The notes under the pieces: model-generated
What the model was told of the DNA's origin: nothing
Database searches by the model: none
What the model saw: the letters and a program-made list of their open reading frames with translations, nothing else
Translations under genes and position numbers: made by a program
Part shown: piece after piece, positions 1 through 7,458 of the stretch
Layout of the letters: every line of letters starts with the position of its first letter
Position numbering within the stretch: position 1 is the stretch's first letter
DNA from: an uncultured beta proteobacterium
GTDB lineage: Bacteria > Pseudomonadota > Gammaproteobacteria > Burkholderiales > Burkholderiaceae_C
Length of the DNA stretch: 9,151 nucleotides
Direction of reading: 5' to 3'
NCBI GenBank assembly: GCA_903840825.1
Contig: CAIMHL010000602.1
Location: forward strand, 1 to 9,151

Positions 1-1
1 G

Positions 2-1402
2 AGCACAAGCCCCAACATCAACCCCAGCCACACGGCCGATGTGGTGGGTCAGTACACCCAAGGTGGTGTTGGCCATGTGAATGCCGCTGTGGCTGCGGCT
101 CAGGCGGCTTTTCCGGCCTGGAGTACCAGCGGTATTCAGGCGCGCAGTGATGCACTCGACATGATCGGCAGCGAGATTTTGGCGCGACGCGAAGAACTCG
201 GCACGTTGCTGGCCAGGGAAGAAGGCAAAACACGGCCTGAAGGAATAGGCGAAGCCACCCGCGCGGGCCATATCTTCAAATTCTTTGCAGGCGAGTGCTT
301 GCGCCTGTCGGGCGAAATCCTCCCTTCTGTGCGTCCGGGTATCGGGGTTGAAATCACACGCGAGCCAGTGGGCGTGGTCGGTCTGATCACGCCTTGGAAC
401 TTTCCTATTGCCATTCCAGCCTGGAAGGTGGCGCCTGCGCTGGCGTTCGGCAATTGCGTTATCTTGAAGCCTGCCGATCTGGTGCCCGGTTGCGCATGGG
501 CGTTGGCCGAGATCATCAGCCGAAGCGGAATTCCGGCCGGCGTTTTTAACCTGGTGATGGGGCGCGGCAGTGTGATCGGGGATGCCTTGGTCAGGCACCC
601 TGGCGTGCATGCGCTGAGCTTTACCGGCTCGGTGGGAGTGGGAAAGCGCATTGCGCAGGTCGGCGCTGAGAGCCATAAAAAGGTGCAGCTTGAGATGGGT
701 GGAAAAAACCCGCAAATCATCCTGGACGATGCCAACCTCAAGCAGGCGGTGGAACTGAGCGTGCAGTCGGCCTTCTATTCAACCGGACAGCGGTGCACTG
801 CCTCAAGCCGACTGATCGTGACCGATGGTATTCACGACCGCTTTGTGGCAGCCATGCTGGAGCGCATGGCTGCGATCAAGGTGGGCGATGCGCTGGCTGC
901 CGGGACCGACATCGGCCCGGTGGTGTCCCAGAGCCAATTGGAACAAGATTTGGCTTATGTGGAAATTGCCCGTGCTGCCGGCGCTACCGTGGCCACCGGC
1001 GGCGCCCGGGTGGCCTGCCATACCGGCAGCGGGCAGGAGGGCTACTTTATGTCGCCGGCGCTCATTACTCAGACCACGCCGGAGATGCGTATCAACCGCG
1101 AGGAGGTGTTTGGCCCTGTGGCCAGCTTGATCCGCGTCAGAAATTACGAAGAAGCCCTGGCGACGGCCAATGACACCGAGTTCGGTCTGTCTGCCGGCAT
1201 TGCCACCACCAGCCTCGCGCTGGCAACCCATTTCAAACGTCATGCCCAAGCCGGCATGGTGATGGTCAATCTGCCCACTGCTGGCGTGGACTACCACGTG
1301 CCGTTTGGTGGGCGCAAAGGCAGCAGCTATGGGCCCCGGGAGCAAGGCACCTACGCCAAAGAGTTTTACACCACGGTCAAAACGGCCTACACGCTGGCCT
1401 GA
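2..1402 (+). CDS. Alpha-ketoglutarate semialdehyde (2,5-dioxovalerate) dehydrogenase, 5'-truncated
   Basis: NAD(P)+-dependent aldehyde dehydrogenase, predicted to oxidise 2,5-dioxopentanoate to 2-oxoglutarate in the cytoplasm, the last step of non-phosphorylating pentose or aldarate oxidation. The frame is open to the left edge: before the GTG at 41 it already reads SPNINPSHTAD, a typical ALDH N-terminal stretch, so the true start lies outside and 466 residues are visible. Seen directly: the TPWNFP motif with the oxyanion Asn (codon 398-400), FTGSVGVGK of the cofactor site, the general-base Glu in LEMGGKN (692-694), the nucleophilic Cys in GQRCTAS (794-796), and EEVFGPVA. The C-terminal PFGGRKGSSYGPREQG is characteristic, from memory, of the KGSADH subgroup rather than of succinate-semialdehyde or betaine-aldehyde enzymes. 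The lactonase gene begins 22 bases after the stop. ALDH membership is certain; the substrate is a strong inference. Confidence 0.93.
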   Translation, partial: STSPNINPSHTADVVGQYTQGGVGHVNAAVAAAQAAFPAWSTSGIQARSDALDMIGSEILARREELGTLLAREEGKTRPEGIGEATRAGHIFKFFAGECLRLSGEILPSVRPGIGVEITREPVGVVGLITPWNFPIAIPAWKVAPALAFGNCVILKPADLVPGCAWALAEIISRSGIPAGVFNLVMGRGSVIGDALVRHPGVHALSFTGSVGVGKRIAQVGAESHKKVQLEMGGKNPQIILDDANLKQAVELSVQSAFYSTGQRCTASSRLIVTDGIHDRFVAAMLERMAAIKVGDALAAGTDIGPVVSQSQLEQDLAYVEIARAAGATVATGGARVACHTGSGQEGYFMSPALITQTTPEMRINREEVFGPVASLIRVRNYEEALATANDTEFGLSAGIATTSLALATHFKRHAQAGMVMVNLPTAGVDYHVPFGGRKGSSYGPREQGTYAKEFYTTVKTAYTLA

Positions 1403-1424
1403 ATCAAGTGCTCACGCCCCTACC

Positions 1425-2354
1425 ATGACCACACTCTTGCCCATTCAAATCGAAGATGATCGCCTGGCCCCCGTGGTGCACGGCGCGAAGTTGGAACGCT
1501 TGTGTACCGGTGCGCTCTGGAGCGAAGGCCCTGTATGGCTGGCGCATGACCAGTCTGTGCTGTGGAGCGACATTCCCAATAACCGGATGTTGCGTTGGTC
1601 CGCTGAAGACGGCATGTCGGTATGGCGCGACCAAGTTGAGTTCACCAACGGCCACGCGTTGGACGCTGATGGCAACTTACTGCATTGTTCTCACGGCCAG
1701 CGCGCGCTGGTGCGCACGCCCTTGGTCAACGGGCAGCTGCTGGCCAGCACCCCTGACCAGGTGCTGGCTGACCGATTTGACGGCAAGCGCCTGAATTCGC
1801 CCAACGATGTGGTGGTCAAACGGGACGGCACCATCTGGTTTACCGACCCGCCCTACGGCATTCTCAGCAACCATGAAGGTCACCAAGCCGAGAGTGAACT
1901 GGGTGGCAACTACGTGTTTTGTTTCGATCCTGCCACCGGCCGGCTCAACGTGGCGAGCGACTGGTTGGAAGAGCCCAACGGACTGGCATTTTCACCCGAT
2001 GAAAGCCTGCTGTATGTAAGCGATACCTCGGCGGCAGTGCGCACAGACGGCAGCGGCAATCATCACATTGTGGTGTTTGAGGTGCAGTGCAATCGCCTGG
2101 AAAACCCGCGTGTGTTTGCCACCATCAGCCCGGGCTTGTCAGACGGCTTCAGGCTGGATACCCAAGGATGGATCTATACCAGCAGCGGCGACAGCGTACA
2201 AATTTTTCATCCCGACGGCACACTGCTCGGAAAAATCCCGGTGCCTGAAAAAGTGGGCAACCTGACCTTCGGCGGTCCGGGGCGTGATGCGCTCTTTATC
2301 GCGGCTACCACCTCGCTGTACCGCATTGTGTTGAATACCCAAGGAAATAAATAA
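1425..2354 (+). CDS. SMP-30/gluconolactonase/LRE-family sugar lactonase
   Basis: A 309-residue cytoplasmic six-bladed beta-propeller hydrolase that would open a sugar-acid lactone to the free aldonate or aldarate. The divalent-metal ligands of the SMP-30 family can be placed: Glu34 in WSEGPVW, Asn185 in EEPNGLAFSPD and Asp240 in LSDGF; Asn127 in NSPNDVV matches the substrate-side Asn. LWSDIPNNRMLRW and WFTDPPYGI are also typical. The start at 1425 was chosen because the family begins just before the PIQIED stretch; the in-frame region upstream overlaps the dehydrogenase and would add 40 basic, low-complexity residues. No good Shine-Dalgarno precedes this ATG, so translation may depend on coupling with the dehydrogenase 22 bases upstream. 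No signal peptide is seen. The lactone is unknown: pentonolactone fits the importer and dehydrogenase, while gluconolactone or galactarolactone remain possible. Confidence 0.92.
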   Translation: MTTLLPIQIEDDRLAPVVHGAKLERLCTGALWSEGPVWLAHDQSVLWSDIPNNRMLRWSAEDGMSVWRDQVEFTNGHALDADGNLLHCSHGQRALVRTPLVNGQLLASTPDQVLADRFDGKRLNSPNDVVVKRDGTIWFTDPPYGILSNHEGHQAESELGGNYVFCFDPATGRLNVASDWLEEPNGLAFSPDESLLYVSDTSAAVRTDGSGNHHIVVFEVQCNRLENPRVFATISPGLSDGFRLDTQGWIYTSSGDSVQIFHPDGTLLGKIPVPEKVGNLTFGGPGRDALFIAATTSLYRIVLNTQGNK

Positions 2355-2356
2355 CC

Positions 2357-3295
2357 ATGACCCAAGATGTTTTGCTGTTGGTGGAGAAATGCAGTCATTG
2401 CTTTAGTTACTACGACATTGATAGCGGTGAGCGGCTCTTTAGCTTGGGTTTGCCCGATTTTCCGCATGAATTTGTTGTAGATTCGCAAAGCCGCTACGCC
2501 TATATCGGGCATTACGGTGTGGAGACGTCAGGTCACCTGGGTGCGGGTGGCACGCGTATTTTTCAGGTCGATATTGCCGCCCGCACACTGGCGCGCACGA
2601 TTGATATTGCGCCTTTCAATCGGCTGCACGGCATGCAGATGGACGCGCAGGACCGCCTTTTTGCACTGAGCGAAGACCGCGCCCAGCTCGTTGTGCTGGA
2701 CCAGCCCGCCACAGACACTGCACCTAGGCGTGCGGTGCCAACCGGCGGCATCAAGAGCCATTTGTTTGCCCTGACGCGTGATGGCCAGACCGCATTTGCC
2801 ATGAACCTGCTCTCGCACACGGTCACCCGCATCAAGCCCTTTGATGCCACGGTGGCACCGGTTGCTTGCGCTCCAGGCGAGAAGCCTGAGGGCTATGCGC
2901 TGAGCGCGGACGAGCAAACCCTGTATGTGACTTGCCGCTGGAGCAACACCCTGTGCGCCATCGACACGGCCACGATGCAGGTCAAGTACCAGGCGCCGTC
3001 GCGCGATGACGCCACCCGGCTCTACCTCTACCGCGATGGCCGCTTGGTGGTCACCAACTATGGTGCTCGCAGCCTCTCGGTAGTGGACCCCGCCACGCTG
3101 CGTGAGTTGGCGCACATTCAGATGGATGCCCGCGCCATTGCCCTGAGCTTTCACCCCACACGAGCGTTAGCTTTTGTCAGCCAAGATAACGACCAACTGG
3201 GCTACTTAAACATGGAGACCCTGCAATTTGATCGGTGGATTCCAACCCAGCGCGAGCCCGATGTGTCGCGAGTGGTGTCGTTGTCGAGCCGCTAG
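2357..3295 (+). CDS. YncE-like beta-propeller protein of unknown function
   Basis: A 312-residue protein built of repeated beta-propeller blades, visible as recurring units such as VVDSQSRYAYIGH, QMDAQDRLFALSEDRAQLVVLD, ALTRDGQTAFAMNLLSHTVTRI, ALSADEQTLYVTCRWSNTLCAID and LYRDGRLVVTNYGARSLSVVD. It resembles YncE/NHL/lactonase-superfamily propellers, but no catalytic residues can be assigned. Unlike many YncE proteins it has no signal peptide and should be cytoplasmic. The N-terminus carries CSHC (Cys12, Cys15), a CxxC that is not a c-type heme site because no His follows. A distinctive His-rich stretch follows: PHEF, YIGHYGVETSGH, RLHGMQMD. The gene starts 2 bases after the lactonase stop, with AAGGA at 2341-2345 as a somewhat distant ribosome binding site, so the two are almost certainly co-translated. 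It could be a second lactonase, an epimerase-like accessory or a sensor; the sequence alone does not decide. Confidence 0.85.
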   Translation: MTQDVLLLVEKCSHCFSYYDIDSGERLFSLGLPDFPHEFVVDSQSRYAYIGHYGVETSGHLGAGGTRIFQVDIAARTLARTIDIAPFNRLHGMQMDAQDRLFALSEDRAQLVVLDQPATDTAPRRAVPTGGIKSHLFALTRDGQTAFAMNLLSHTVTRIKPFDATVAPVACAPGEKPEGYALSADEQTLYVTCRWSNTLCAIDTATMQVKYQAPSRDDATRLYLYRDGRLVVTNYGARSLSVVDPATLRELAHIQMDARAIALSFHPTRALAFVSQDNDQLGYLNMETLQFDRWIPTQREPDVSRVVSLSSR

Positions 3296-3309
3296 AAAGC
3301 ACACAGAAA

Positions 3310-4074
3310 ATGACTGAAGTCCTAGTGTGGTTCCTGACTCCTGTGAGTGGTTCATCCCATCACGAGATCATGCCATGGGCCTCCTGGCATGCCCGCCTGA
3401 TGGTGGTGGGCTGGGCCGTGCTGTTGCCAGTGGGTGTGCTGGTAGCGCGCTTTTTCAAGGTGATGCCACAACAGGACTGGCCAAGGGAGCTGGACAACAA
3501 ACAATGGTGGCATCTGCATCGAGGCCTTCAGTACCTTGGCTTGGCGCTCATAACATTGGGAATTTACATGGCTTGGGGGAACGCAAGAGGCGAGACTCTC
3601 CTAGCGGTCTGGCATGCGCGTTTGGGCTGGGTTGTGGTGGCGCTTGGTGGATTGCAAGTGCTGGCTGGTTGGCTGCGCGGCAGCAAGGGGGGCCCAGGCG
3701 ACCCCAGTCTGAGCGGAGACCACTACGACATGACGCCGAGACGCCTAAAGTTTGAGTCCGTGCACAAGCCGGGCGGCTATTTGGCATTGGTGCTATCGGT
3801 TGTTGTCATCGTCTTTGGGTTAATGGTGGCGGACGCACCCCGTTGGATGTGGCTGGCACTGGCCATGTGGTGGATAGTGCTGGCGCTTGCTTTTTATATC
3901 TTGCAGCGCCGGGGTTGGTGTATTGACACCTATCAGGCCATATGGGGGCCCGATACCAACACCCTCGCAAGTCGCCGTCCAGCAGTGGGATGGGGGGTGA
4001 GCCGATACACCGCAGCGCAATGGCAGCAGAAATTTCGCCCAAAGGCATTGCCTTCGGACAAACCAAACCCATGA
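3310..4074 (+). CDS. Cytochrome b561-domain membrane protein
   Basis: A 254-residue integral membrane protein with about five hydrophobic helices (roughly residues 27-47, 71-90, 100-122, 154-173, 178-197). Histidines sit at the start of four of them: His27 (SWHARLM), His68/His70 (WWHLHRGLQ), His102 (WHARLGW) and His152 (VHKPGGY). This spacing matches the cytochrome b561 superfamily, in which two pairs of His bind two b hemes across the membrane. A conserved-looking hydrophilic tail follows (DTYQAIWGPD, GWGVSRY). The start at 3310 keeps the segment before helix 1 (WFLTPVSG) seen in relatives; an earlier in-frame ATG at 3235 lies inside the propeller gene and adds only non-homologous residues; ATG 3370 is a weaker alternative. 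The ribosome binding site is poor. Predicted role: transmembrane electron transfer, partner unknown. Its place in a sugar operon is unusual. The heme-binding call is strong but inferred. Confidence 0.87.
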   Translation: MTEVLVWFLTPVSGSSHHEIMPWASWHARLMVVGWAVLLPVGVLVARFFKVMPQQDWPRELDNKQWWHLHRGLQYLGLALITLGIYMAWGNARGETLLAVWHARLGWVVVALGGLQVLAGWLRGSKGGPGDPSLSGDHYDMTPRRLKFESVHKPGGYLALVLSVVVIVFGLMVADAPRWMWLALAMWWIVLALAFYILQRRGWCIDTYQAIWGPDTNTLASRRPAVGWGVSRYTAAQWQQKFRPKALPSDKPNP

Positions 4075-4090
4075 ATTAATTGGAGAACCT

Positions 4091-5191
4091 ATGGCCGGAC
4101 TAGAACTTAGAAACGTAGTGAAGCGCTTTGGCGATGTTACCGTCGTACAGCAGATGGATTTATCGATTCGCGAAGGCGAATTCCTGGTTCTACTGGGCGA
4201 ATCCGGATGTGGAAAAAGCACAACGCTACGCATGATTGCAGGATTAGAGGATGTCAGCGAAGGAAGTATCTTCATTGGCGAGCGAGATGTCACCAACATG
4301 GCGCCCATGGAACGCAACATTGCTATGGTGTTTCAAAACTATGCCCTCTACCCGCACATGAACGTAGCGGAGAACATGTCTTTTGCATTGCGCCTGTCGA
4401 GCAGGCCCCAGGAGGAAATAAATGCCAAGGTGGCTGCTGCTGCCAAGGTACTCAATATCGAACACCTGCTGCAACGCAAGCCCAAAGAGCTGTCCGGCGG
4501 TCAGCGTCAGCGCGTGGCGATAGGCCGTGCCATCGTGCGCGAACCCAAGGTGTTTTTATTCGACGAGCCCCTGTCCAACCTTGATGCGAAGTTGCGCGGC
4601 CACATGCGCGCGGAGCTCGCCATGCTGCATGAGCGGCTGGGCAAGACCACTGTGTATGTCACTCATGACCAAATTGAGGCTATGACACTGGCGTCACGTA
4701 TCGTGATCTTCGACAAGGGTCGGGTTCAACAGATCGGCACGCCCTCGGATGTGTTCAACCGGCCCGCCAGCATTTTTGTAGCGGGTTTCATTGGCATGCC
4801 GACAATGAATTTTTTCAAGGCACACTACACCGAAGAGGCGGGCCAACGCTTGCTGCGCGGTGAAGGTTTTGCCTGGGTAGCGCCAGCGTGGCTGGCTTCT
4901 CAAGAGCCCCGCGCTGACCAGGCCTTGACGCTGGGTTTGCGGCCGCAGGCCCTGCGCCCGAGTCATCCGGATTTGGCCTGCCTCAGCCTGCAGGTGGATG
5001 TGGTGGAGTACCTCGGCACCGAAAGTCAGGTAGTAGGGCACATGAGTACGACGTCGGGGCAGCGCGTGTCGGCCATGCTCCCGGGTGATGCGCACACCCA
5101 CCTGCATAGCCGGGTCAATCTGGCGTTTTCGCCCGAAGACCTGCATGTTTTTGATACCGGGACGGGCCGGTCACTGCGCCCGTCAATCTAA
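4091..5191 (+). CDS. CUT1-family ABC sugar importer, ATP-binding subunit (UgpC/MalK type)
   Basis: A 366-residue cytoplasmic ATPase that would power the importer encoded by the next three genes. All nucleotide-binding motifs are intact: Walker A GESGCGKST (residues 36-44), Q-loop Gln82 in FQNYALYP, signature LSGGQ (134-138), Walker B VFLFDEP (154-160), D-loop SNLDA and H-loop His192 in VTHDQ. The C-terminal third (about 235-366) is the regulatory TOBE/MOBE region found in MalK/UgpC proteins and absent from amino-acid importers, which marks it as CUT1 class; it is typical in length but diverged in sequence. Start supported by GGAG at 4082-4085, five bases before the ATG. Only 16 bases separate it from the cytochrome gene, with no terminator, so the importer appears to be read from the same transcript. 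The 3' end of the gene contains an RNA hairpin, annotated separately. Confidence 0.96.
   Translation: MAGLELRNVVKRFGDVTVVQQMDLSIREGEFLVLLGESGCGKSTTLRMIAGLEDVSEGSIFIGERDVTNMAPMERNIAMVFQNYALYPHMNVAENMSFALRLSSRPQEEINAKVAAAAKVLNIEHLLQRKPKELSGGQRQRVAIGRAIVREPKVFLFDEPLSNLDAKLRGHMRAELAMLHERLGKTTVYVTHDQIEAMTLASRIVIFDKGRVQQIGTPSDVFNRPASIFVAGFIGMPTMNFFKAHYTEEAGQRLLRGEGFAWVAPAWLASQEPRADQALTLGLRPQALRPSHPDLACLSLQVDVVEYLGTESQVVGHMSTTSGQRVSAMLPGDAHTHLHSRVNLAFSPEDLHVFDTGTGRSLRPSI
5161..5184 (+). promoter_or_regulatory. Intercistronic hairpin just before the solute-binding protein gene
   Basis: GACGGGC (5161-5167) and GCCCGTC (5178-5184) form a perfect 7-bp GC-rich stem around a 10-base loop, overlapping the last codons of the ATPase gene. 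A run of five T occurs at 5192-5196, seven bases past the stem, which is too far for a classical intrinsic terminator. It could be a weak attenuator, or a structure that protects a processed 5' end so the binding-protein message outlives the rest. Chance formation in coding DNA cannot be excluded. Confidence 0.4.
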
Positions 5192-5210
5192 TTTTTATAC
5201 GATAACTACC

Positions 5211-5215
5211 AGGAG
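5211..5215 (+). promoter_or_regulatory. Strong ribosome binding site of the solute-binding protein gene
   Basis: AGGAG lies seven bases before the ATG at 5223. It is the best Shine-Dalgarno in the operon and fixes this ATG as the start, over in-frame upstream codons that lie inside the ATPase gene. A strong site here fits the usual need for binding protein in excess over the membrane subunits. Confidence 0.8.
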
Positions 5216-5222
5216 ACAGACC

Positions 5223-6554
5223 ATGAAAAGACGTGACTTTGTGAAGGGCGCAAGCCTGACCGTATTTGGTGCCAGCTTGCCACTGAGTGGCGCGATGGCG
5301 CAAAACCGCTACGCAAAATATGCGGGCCAAACCGTGACTTTCAGTGTGCCTGCGCATCCGCATTACGATGCCATGCTCAAGATACTGCCTGACTTCACCA
5401 AAGAAACCGGCATCAAAGTGGAGACAGACAAACTCGCCATGGGCCGCATGAAAGAGAAGCAGTTGCTGGAGATGGCCAAACCCCAGGGTGATTACGACCT
5501 CGGATGCTATGTGGTCATGTGGAAAGGCGAATACGTCGAGAAAAACTTGATTCAGCCACTGGAGCCTTTTTTCAAAAATCCAGCGCTCGCGGATCCGGCT
5601 TACGACATGAAGGACATCATCCCCATCTACCTGGAAAATCTCGGCCTAGTGGGCGGGCCCAAAGGATATCTCGCCGGGCCAGGCGCCAAACTCTATGGTT
5701 TGCCTTACGGTGCGGAGACATCGGTATTGGCTTACCGCCGAGATATTTTTGCCAAACATAACCTGCAAGTTCCCGTTAACTACACAGAATTTTTACAAAT
5801 TTTGCGTGTCATCAAGGACAAGGAAGGCATTGGCGCGTTGGCCTCTCGAGGCCAAGCCGGTCATCAGGCCGTGCACGCTTGGTTGTTGCATCTGAACCCT
5901 CTGGGTGGCAGTGTTTTTGATGACCAGTGGAAAGCCCGCTTTAACGACAAGATAGGTGTCGATGCACTGAAGTTTTTGCAGGAGGTCGTAGCCACTGGCC
6001 CAGCAGGTATAGCGGGCTACGGTCAGGGCGAAAGCAACACCGCCTTCTTGCAAGGACAGGCTGCCATGTACCTTGACTCGACTTCTCTGGCCGGTCTGGT
6101 CAATGACCCGAGCAAATCAAAAGTCGTCGGCAAGGTAAGTTGGGCTTTGCACCCCATGGGCACTCGCAGGGCGTCCCAGTCGGGAGGCTTGGGCCTGGCG
6201 ATTGCCAAGAATGCGAAGAACGCTGATGCGGCCTTCCTGCTCATGCAATGGCTGACCTCTAAGACGCAAGACAAAGCCGTGACCAGGGTAGGTGGTGCAC
6301 CCATGCGCAACTCGACCTTGGCTGATGCCGATATCGTGCGCCAGTACCCTGAGTTCATCACCTTTAAGGAGGCCTTGAAATATTCCAACCCAGACTGGCG
6401 ACCGATCATTCCAATCTGGGACAAGATCAACGTTCAGGCCCTGGGTGTGGGTATTTCTGAAGCGCTCACCGGCAAAAAAACAGCCGAGACTGCGCTCAAT
6501 GACTTGGTTGGGCCCGTGACCGCGATGATGCGCCAGGCCGGATACAAAGTTTAA
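5223..6554 (+). CDS. Extracellular (periplasmic) sugar-binding protein, family 1, with twin-arginine signal
   Basis: A 443-residue substrate-binding protein for the ABC importer, expected to be periplasmic. The N-terminus MKRRDFVKG matches the Tat consensus (RRxFxK), followed by a moderately hydrophobic stretch and an AMA cleavage site after residue 26, giving a mature protein of about 417 residues. The body has the SBP_bac_1 layout: an initial strand TVTFSVPAHPHYDAM, LPDFTKETGIKVE, the hinge-region YGLPYGAETSVLAYRRDIF, a second lobe with FLQGQAAMYLDSTS, SGGLGLAIAKNAKNADAAF, and the C-terminal helical segment ALGVGISEALTGKKTAETALND. No lipobox Cys is present. Thirty-one bases follow the ATPase gene and 12 precede the first permease gene. 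The context suggests a pentose, polyol or small oligosaccharide as ligand; the sequence does not identify it. Confidence 0.95.
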   Translation: MKRRDFVKGASLTVFGASLPLSGAMAQNRYAKYAGQTVTFSVPAHPHYDAMLKILPDFTKETGIKVETDKLAMGRMKEKQLLEMAKPQGDYDLGCYVVMWKGEYVEKNLIQPLEPFFKNPALADPAYDMKDIIPIYLENLGLVGGPKGYLAGPGAKLYGLPYGAETSVLAYRRDIFAKHNLQVPVNYTEFLQILRVIKDKEGIGALASRGQAGHQAVHAWLLHLNPLGGSVFDDQWKARFNDKIGVDALKFLQEVVATGPAGIAGYGQGESNTAFLQGQAAMYLDSTSLAGLVNDPSKSKVVGKVSWALHPMGTRRASQSGGLGLAIAKNAKNADAAFLLMQWLTSKTQDKAVTRVGGAPMRNSTLADADIVRQYPEFITFKEALKYSNPDWRPIIPIWDKINVQALGVGISEALTGKKTAETALNDLVGPVTAMMRQAGYKV

Positions 6555-6566
6555 GGAACCGGCAAC

Positions 6567-7442
6567 ATGCGCACTCCCTCCTGGGTTCCTGCCCTTTATA
6601 TTGGTCCTGCGGTGCTCATCATGGCCGCAGCTTGCCTGTATCCGGTGATCTCGGCTTTTCAGCTGGGTTTGTATGACTGGAGCTTGGGTACACCCTGGAG
6701 TGAGGCGCGTTGGACAGGCCTACAAAATTTTGTCAACGCATTCAGCAATCCTCGGGTGTGGTCATCCTTGTGGACTACCCTGATTTTTGCCCTCGTCTGT
6801 GTCACGGCAGAAATGATGTTGGGCATTGGTCTGGCGTTGGCGCTGGAACGTCCTGTGCGCGGCACCGCTTTTTTTCGCACCTTGTTTATTCTTCCGATGA
6901 TGATTGCGCCGATAGCGGTGGGGCTGGTATGGCGTTACATGTTTGATGCGCAATTTGGCCTTATCAACGCGGTGCTGGCTTTGTTTAAGATTGCACCCAT
7001 GGGTTGGTTGGCTGACCCCACACTCGCCTTTGCTGCCATCGTGATTGCAGACATCTGGCAGTGGACGCCCTTTGTTTTTATCATGATGGTCGCCGCTCTA
7101 GCCAATGTCGACAGCGCGGTGATCGAGGCTTCCCGCATTGATGGTGCGAATTGGTGGCAAATGACTTTTTTGGTGAAGCTACCCATGATTGCGCATGTGA
7201 TCGCCATTACGTTGATGATGCGCTTGATTGATGCTTTCCGAGTGCTGGAGGTGATCTACGTCCTGACGTTCGGCGGCCCTGGAGACTCCACTGAAATCTT
7301 GGCGCTGCACATTTACAAAACGGCCTTTGTGGGACAACAGTTGGGGGAGGCAGCGGCCATTTCTGTACTGCTGTTGGTAGTGGTTGCCATCCTGTCATTG
7401 GGCGCGCTGCGGCTATCCAATCCCCTGAAAATCGACAAATAA
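6567..7442 (+). CDS. CUT1 ABC sugar importer permease, MalF/UgpA-like
   Basis: A 291-residue inner-membrane subunit with six predicted helices (about 8-30, 69-92, 102-123, 152-177, 208-227, 262-281). The cytoplasmic EAA loop that docks on the ATPase is intact at about residues 187-206 (EASRIDGANWWQMTF.VKLP). WQWTPFVFIMM and the later LTFGGPGDSTEILALHIY are characteristic of the first permease of CUT1 systems. It lacks the long N-terminal extension of enterobacterial MalF, as is usual for UgpA-type subunits. AAGGAA at 6553-6558 overlaps the stop of the binding-protein gene and lies eight bases before the ATG, favouring coupled translation. It should form a heterodimer with the product of the next gene. 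Confidence 0.96.
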   Translation: MRTPSWVPALYIGPAVLIMAAACLYPVISAFQLGLYDWSLGTPWSEARWTGLQNFVNAFSNPRVWSSLWTTLIFALVCVTAEMMLGIGLALALERPVRGTAFFRTLFILPMMIAPIAVGLVWRYMFDAQFGLINAVLALFKIAPMGWLADPTLAFAAIVIADIWQWTPFVFIMMVAALANVDSAVIEASRIDGANWWQMTFLVKLPMIAHVIAITLMMRLIDAFRVLEVIYVLTFGGPGDSTEILALHIYKTAFVGQQLGEAAAISVLLLVVVAILSLGALRLSNPLKIDK

Positions 7443-7458
7443 ATCGGAGACTGTATTC

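Noticed and set aside
41..43. GTG at 41 as the start of the dehydrogenase
   Set aside because: The frame is open and ALDH-like to the left edge, so this GTG is an internal Val codon.
136..741. 201-codon minus-strand frame
   Set aside because: Antisense to the aldehyde dehydrogenase, which shows all catalytic motifs; the antisense product has no recognisable domain.
803..1345. 180-codon minus-strand frame
   Set aside because: Also antisense to the dehydrogenase, with no family resemblance; typical open frame opposite a GC-rich gene.
1305..1424. N-terminal extension of the lactonase
   Set aside because: The extra 40 residues lie inside the dehydrogenase gene, are rich in Pro/Ser/Lys/Arg and have no family counterpart; ATG 1425 is the natural start.
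2390..2406. CxxC in the propeller as a c-type heme site
   Set aside because: A CxxCH motif is required; the residue after the second Cys is Phe, and the protein has no export signal.
2528..3154. 208-codon minus-strand frame
   Set aside because: Antisense to the beta-propeller gene, whose own blade repeats are clear; no motif in the antisense product.
3235..3309. N-terminal extension of the b561 protein
   Set aside because: It overlaps the propeller gene and adds 25 residues with no membrane or family character; ATG 3310 fits better.
5085..5222. N-terminal extension of the solute-binding protein
   Set aside because: It lies in the ATPase gene; AGGAG and the Tat signal mark ATG 5223 as the start.
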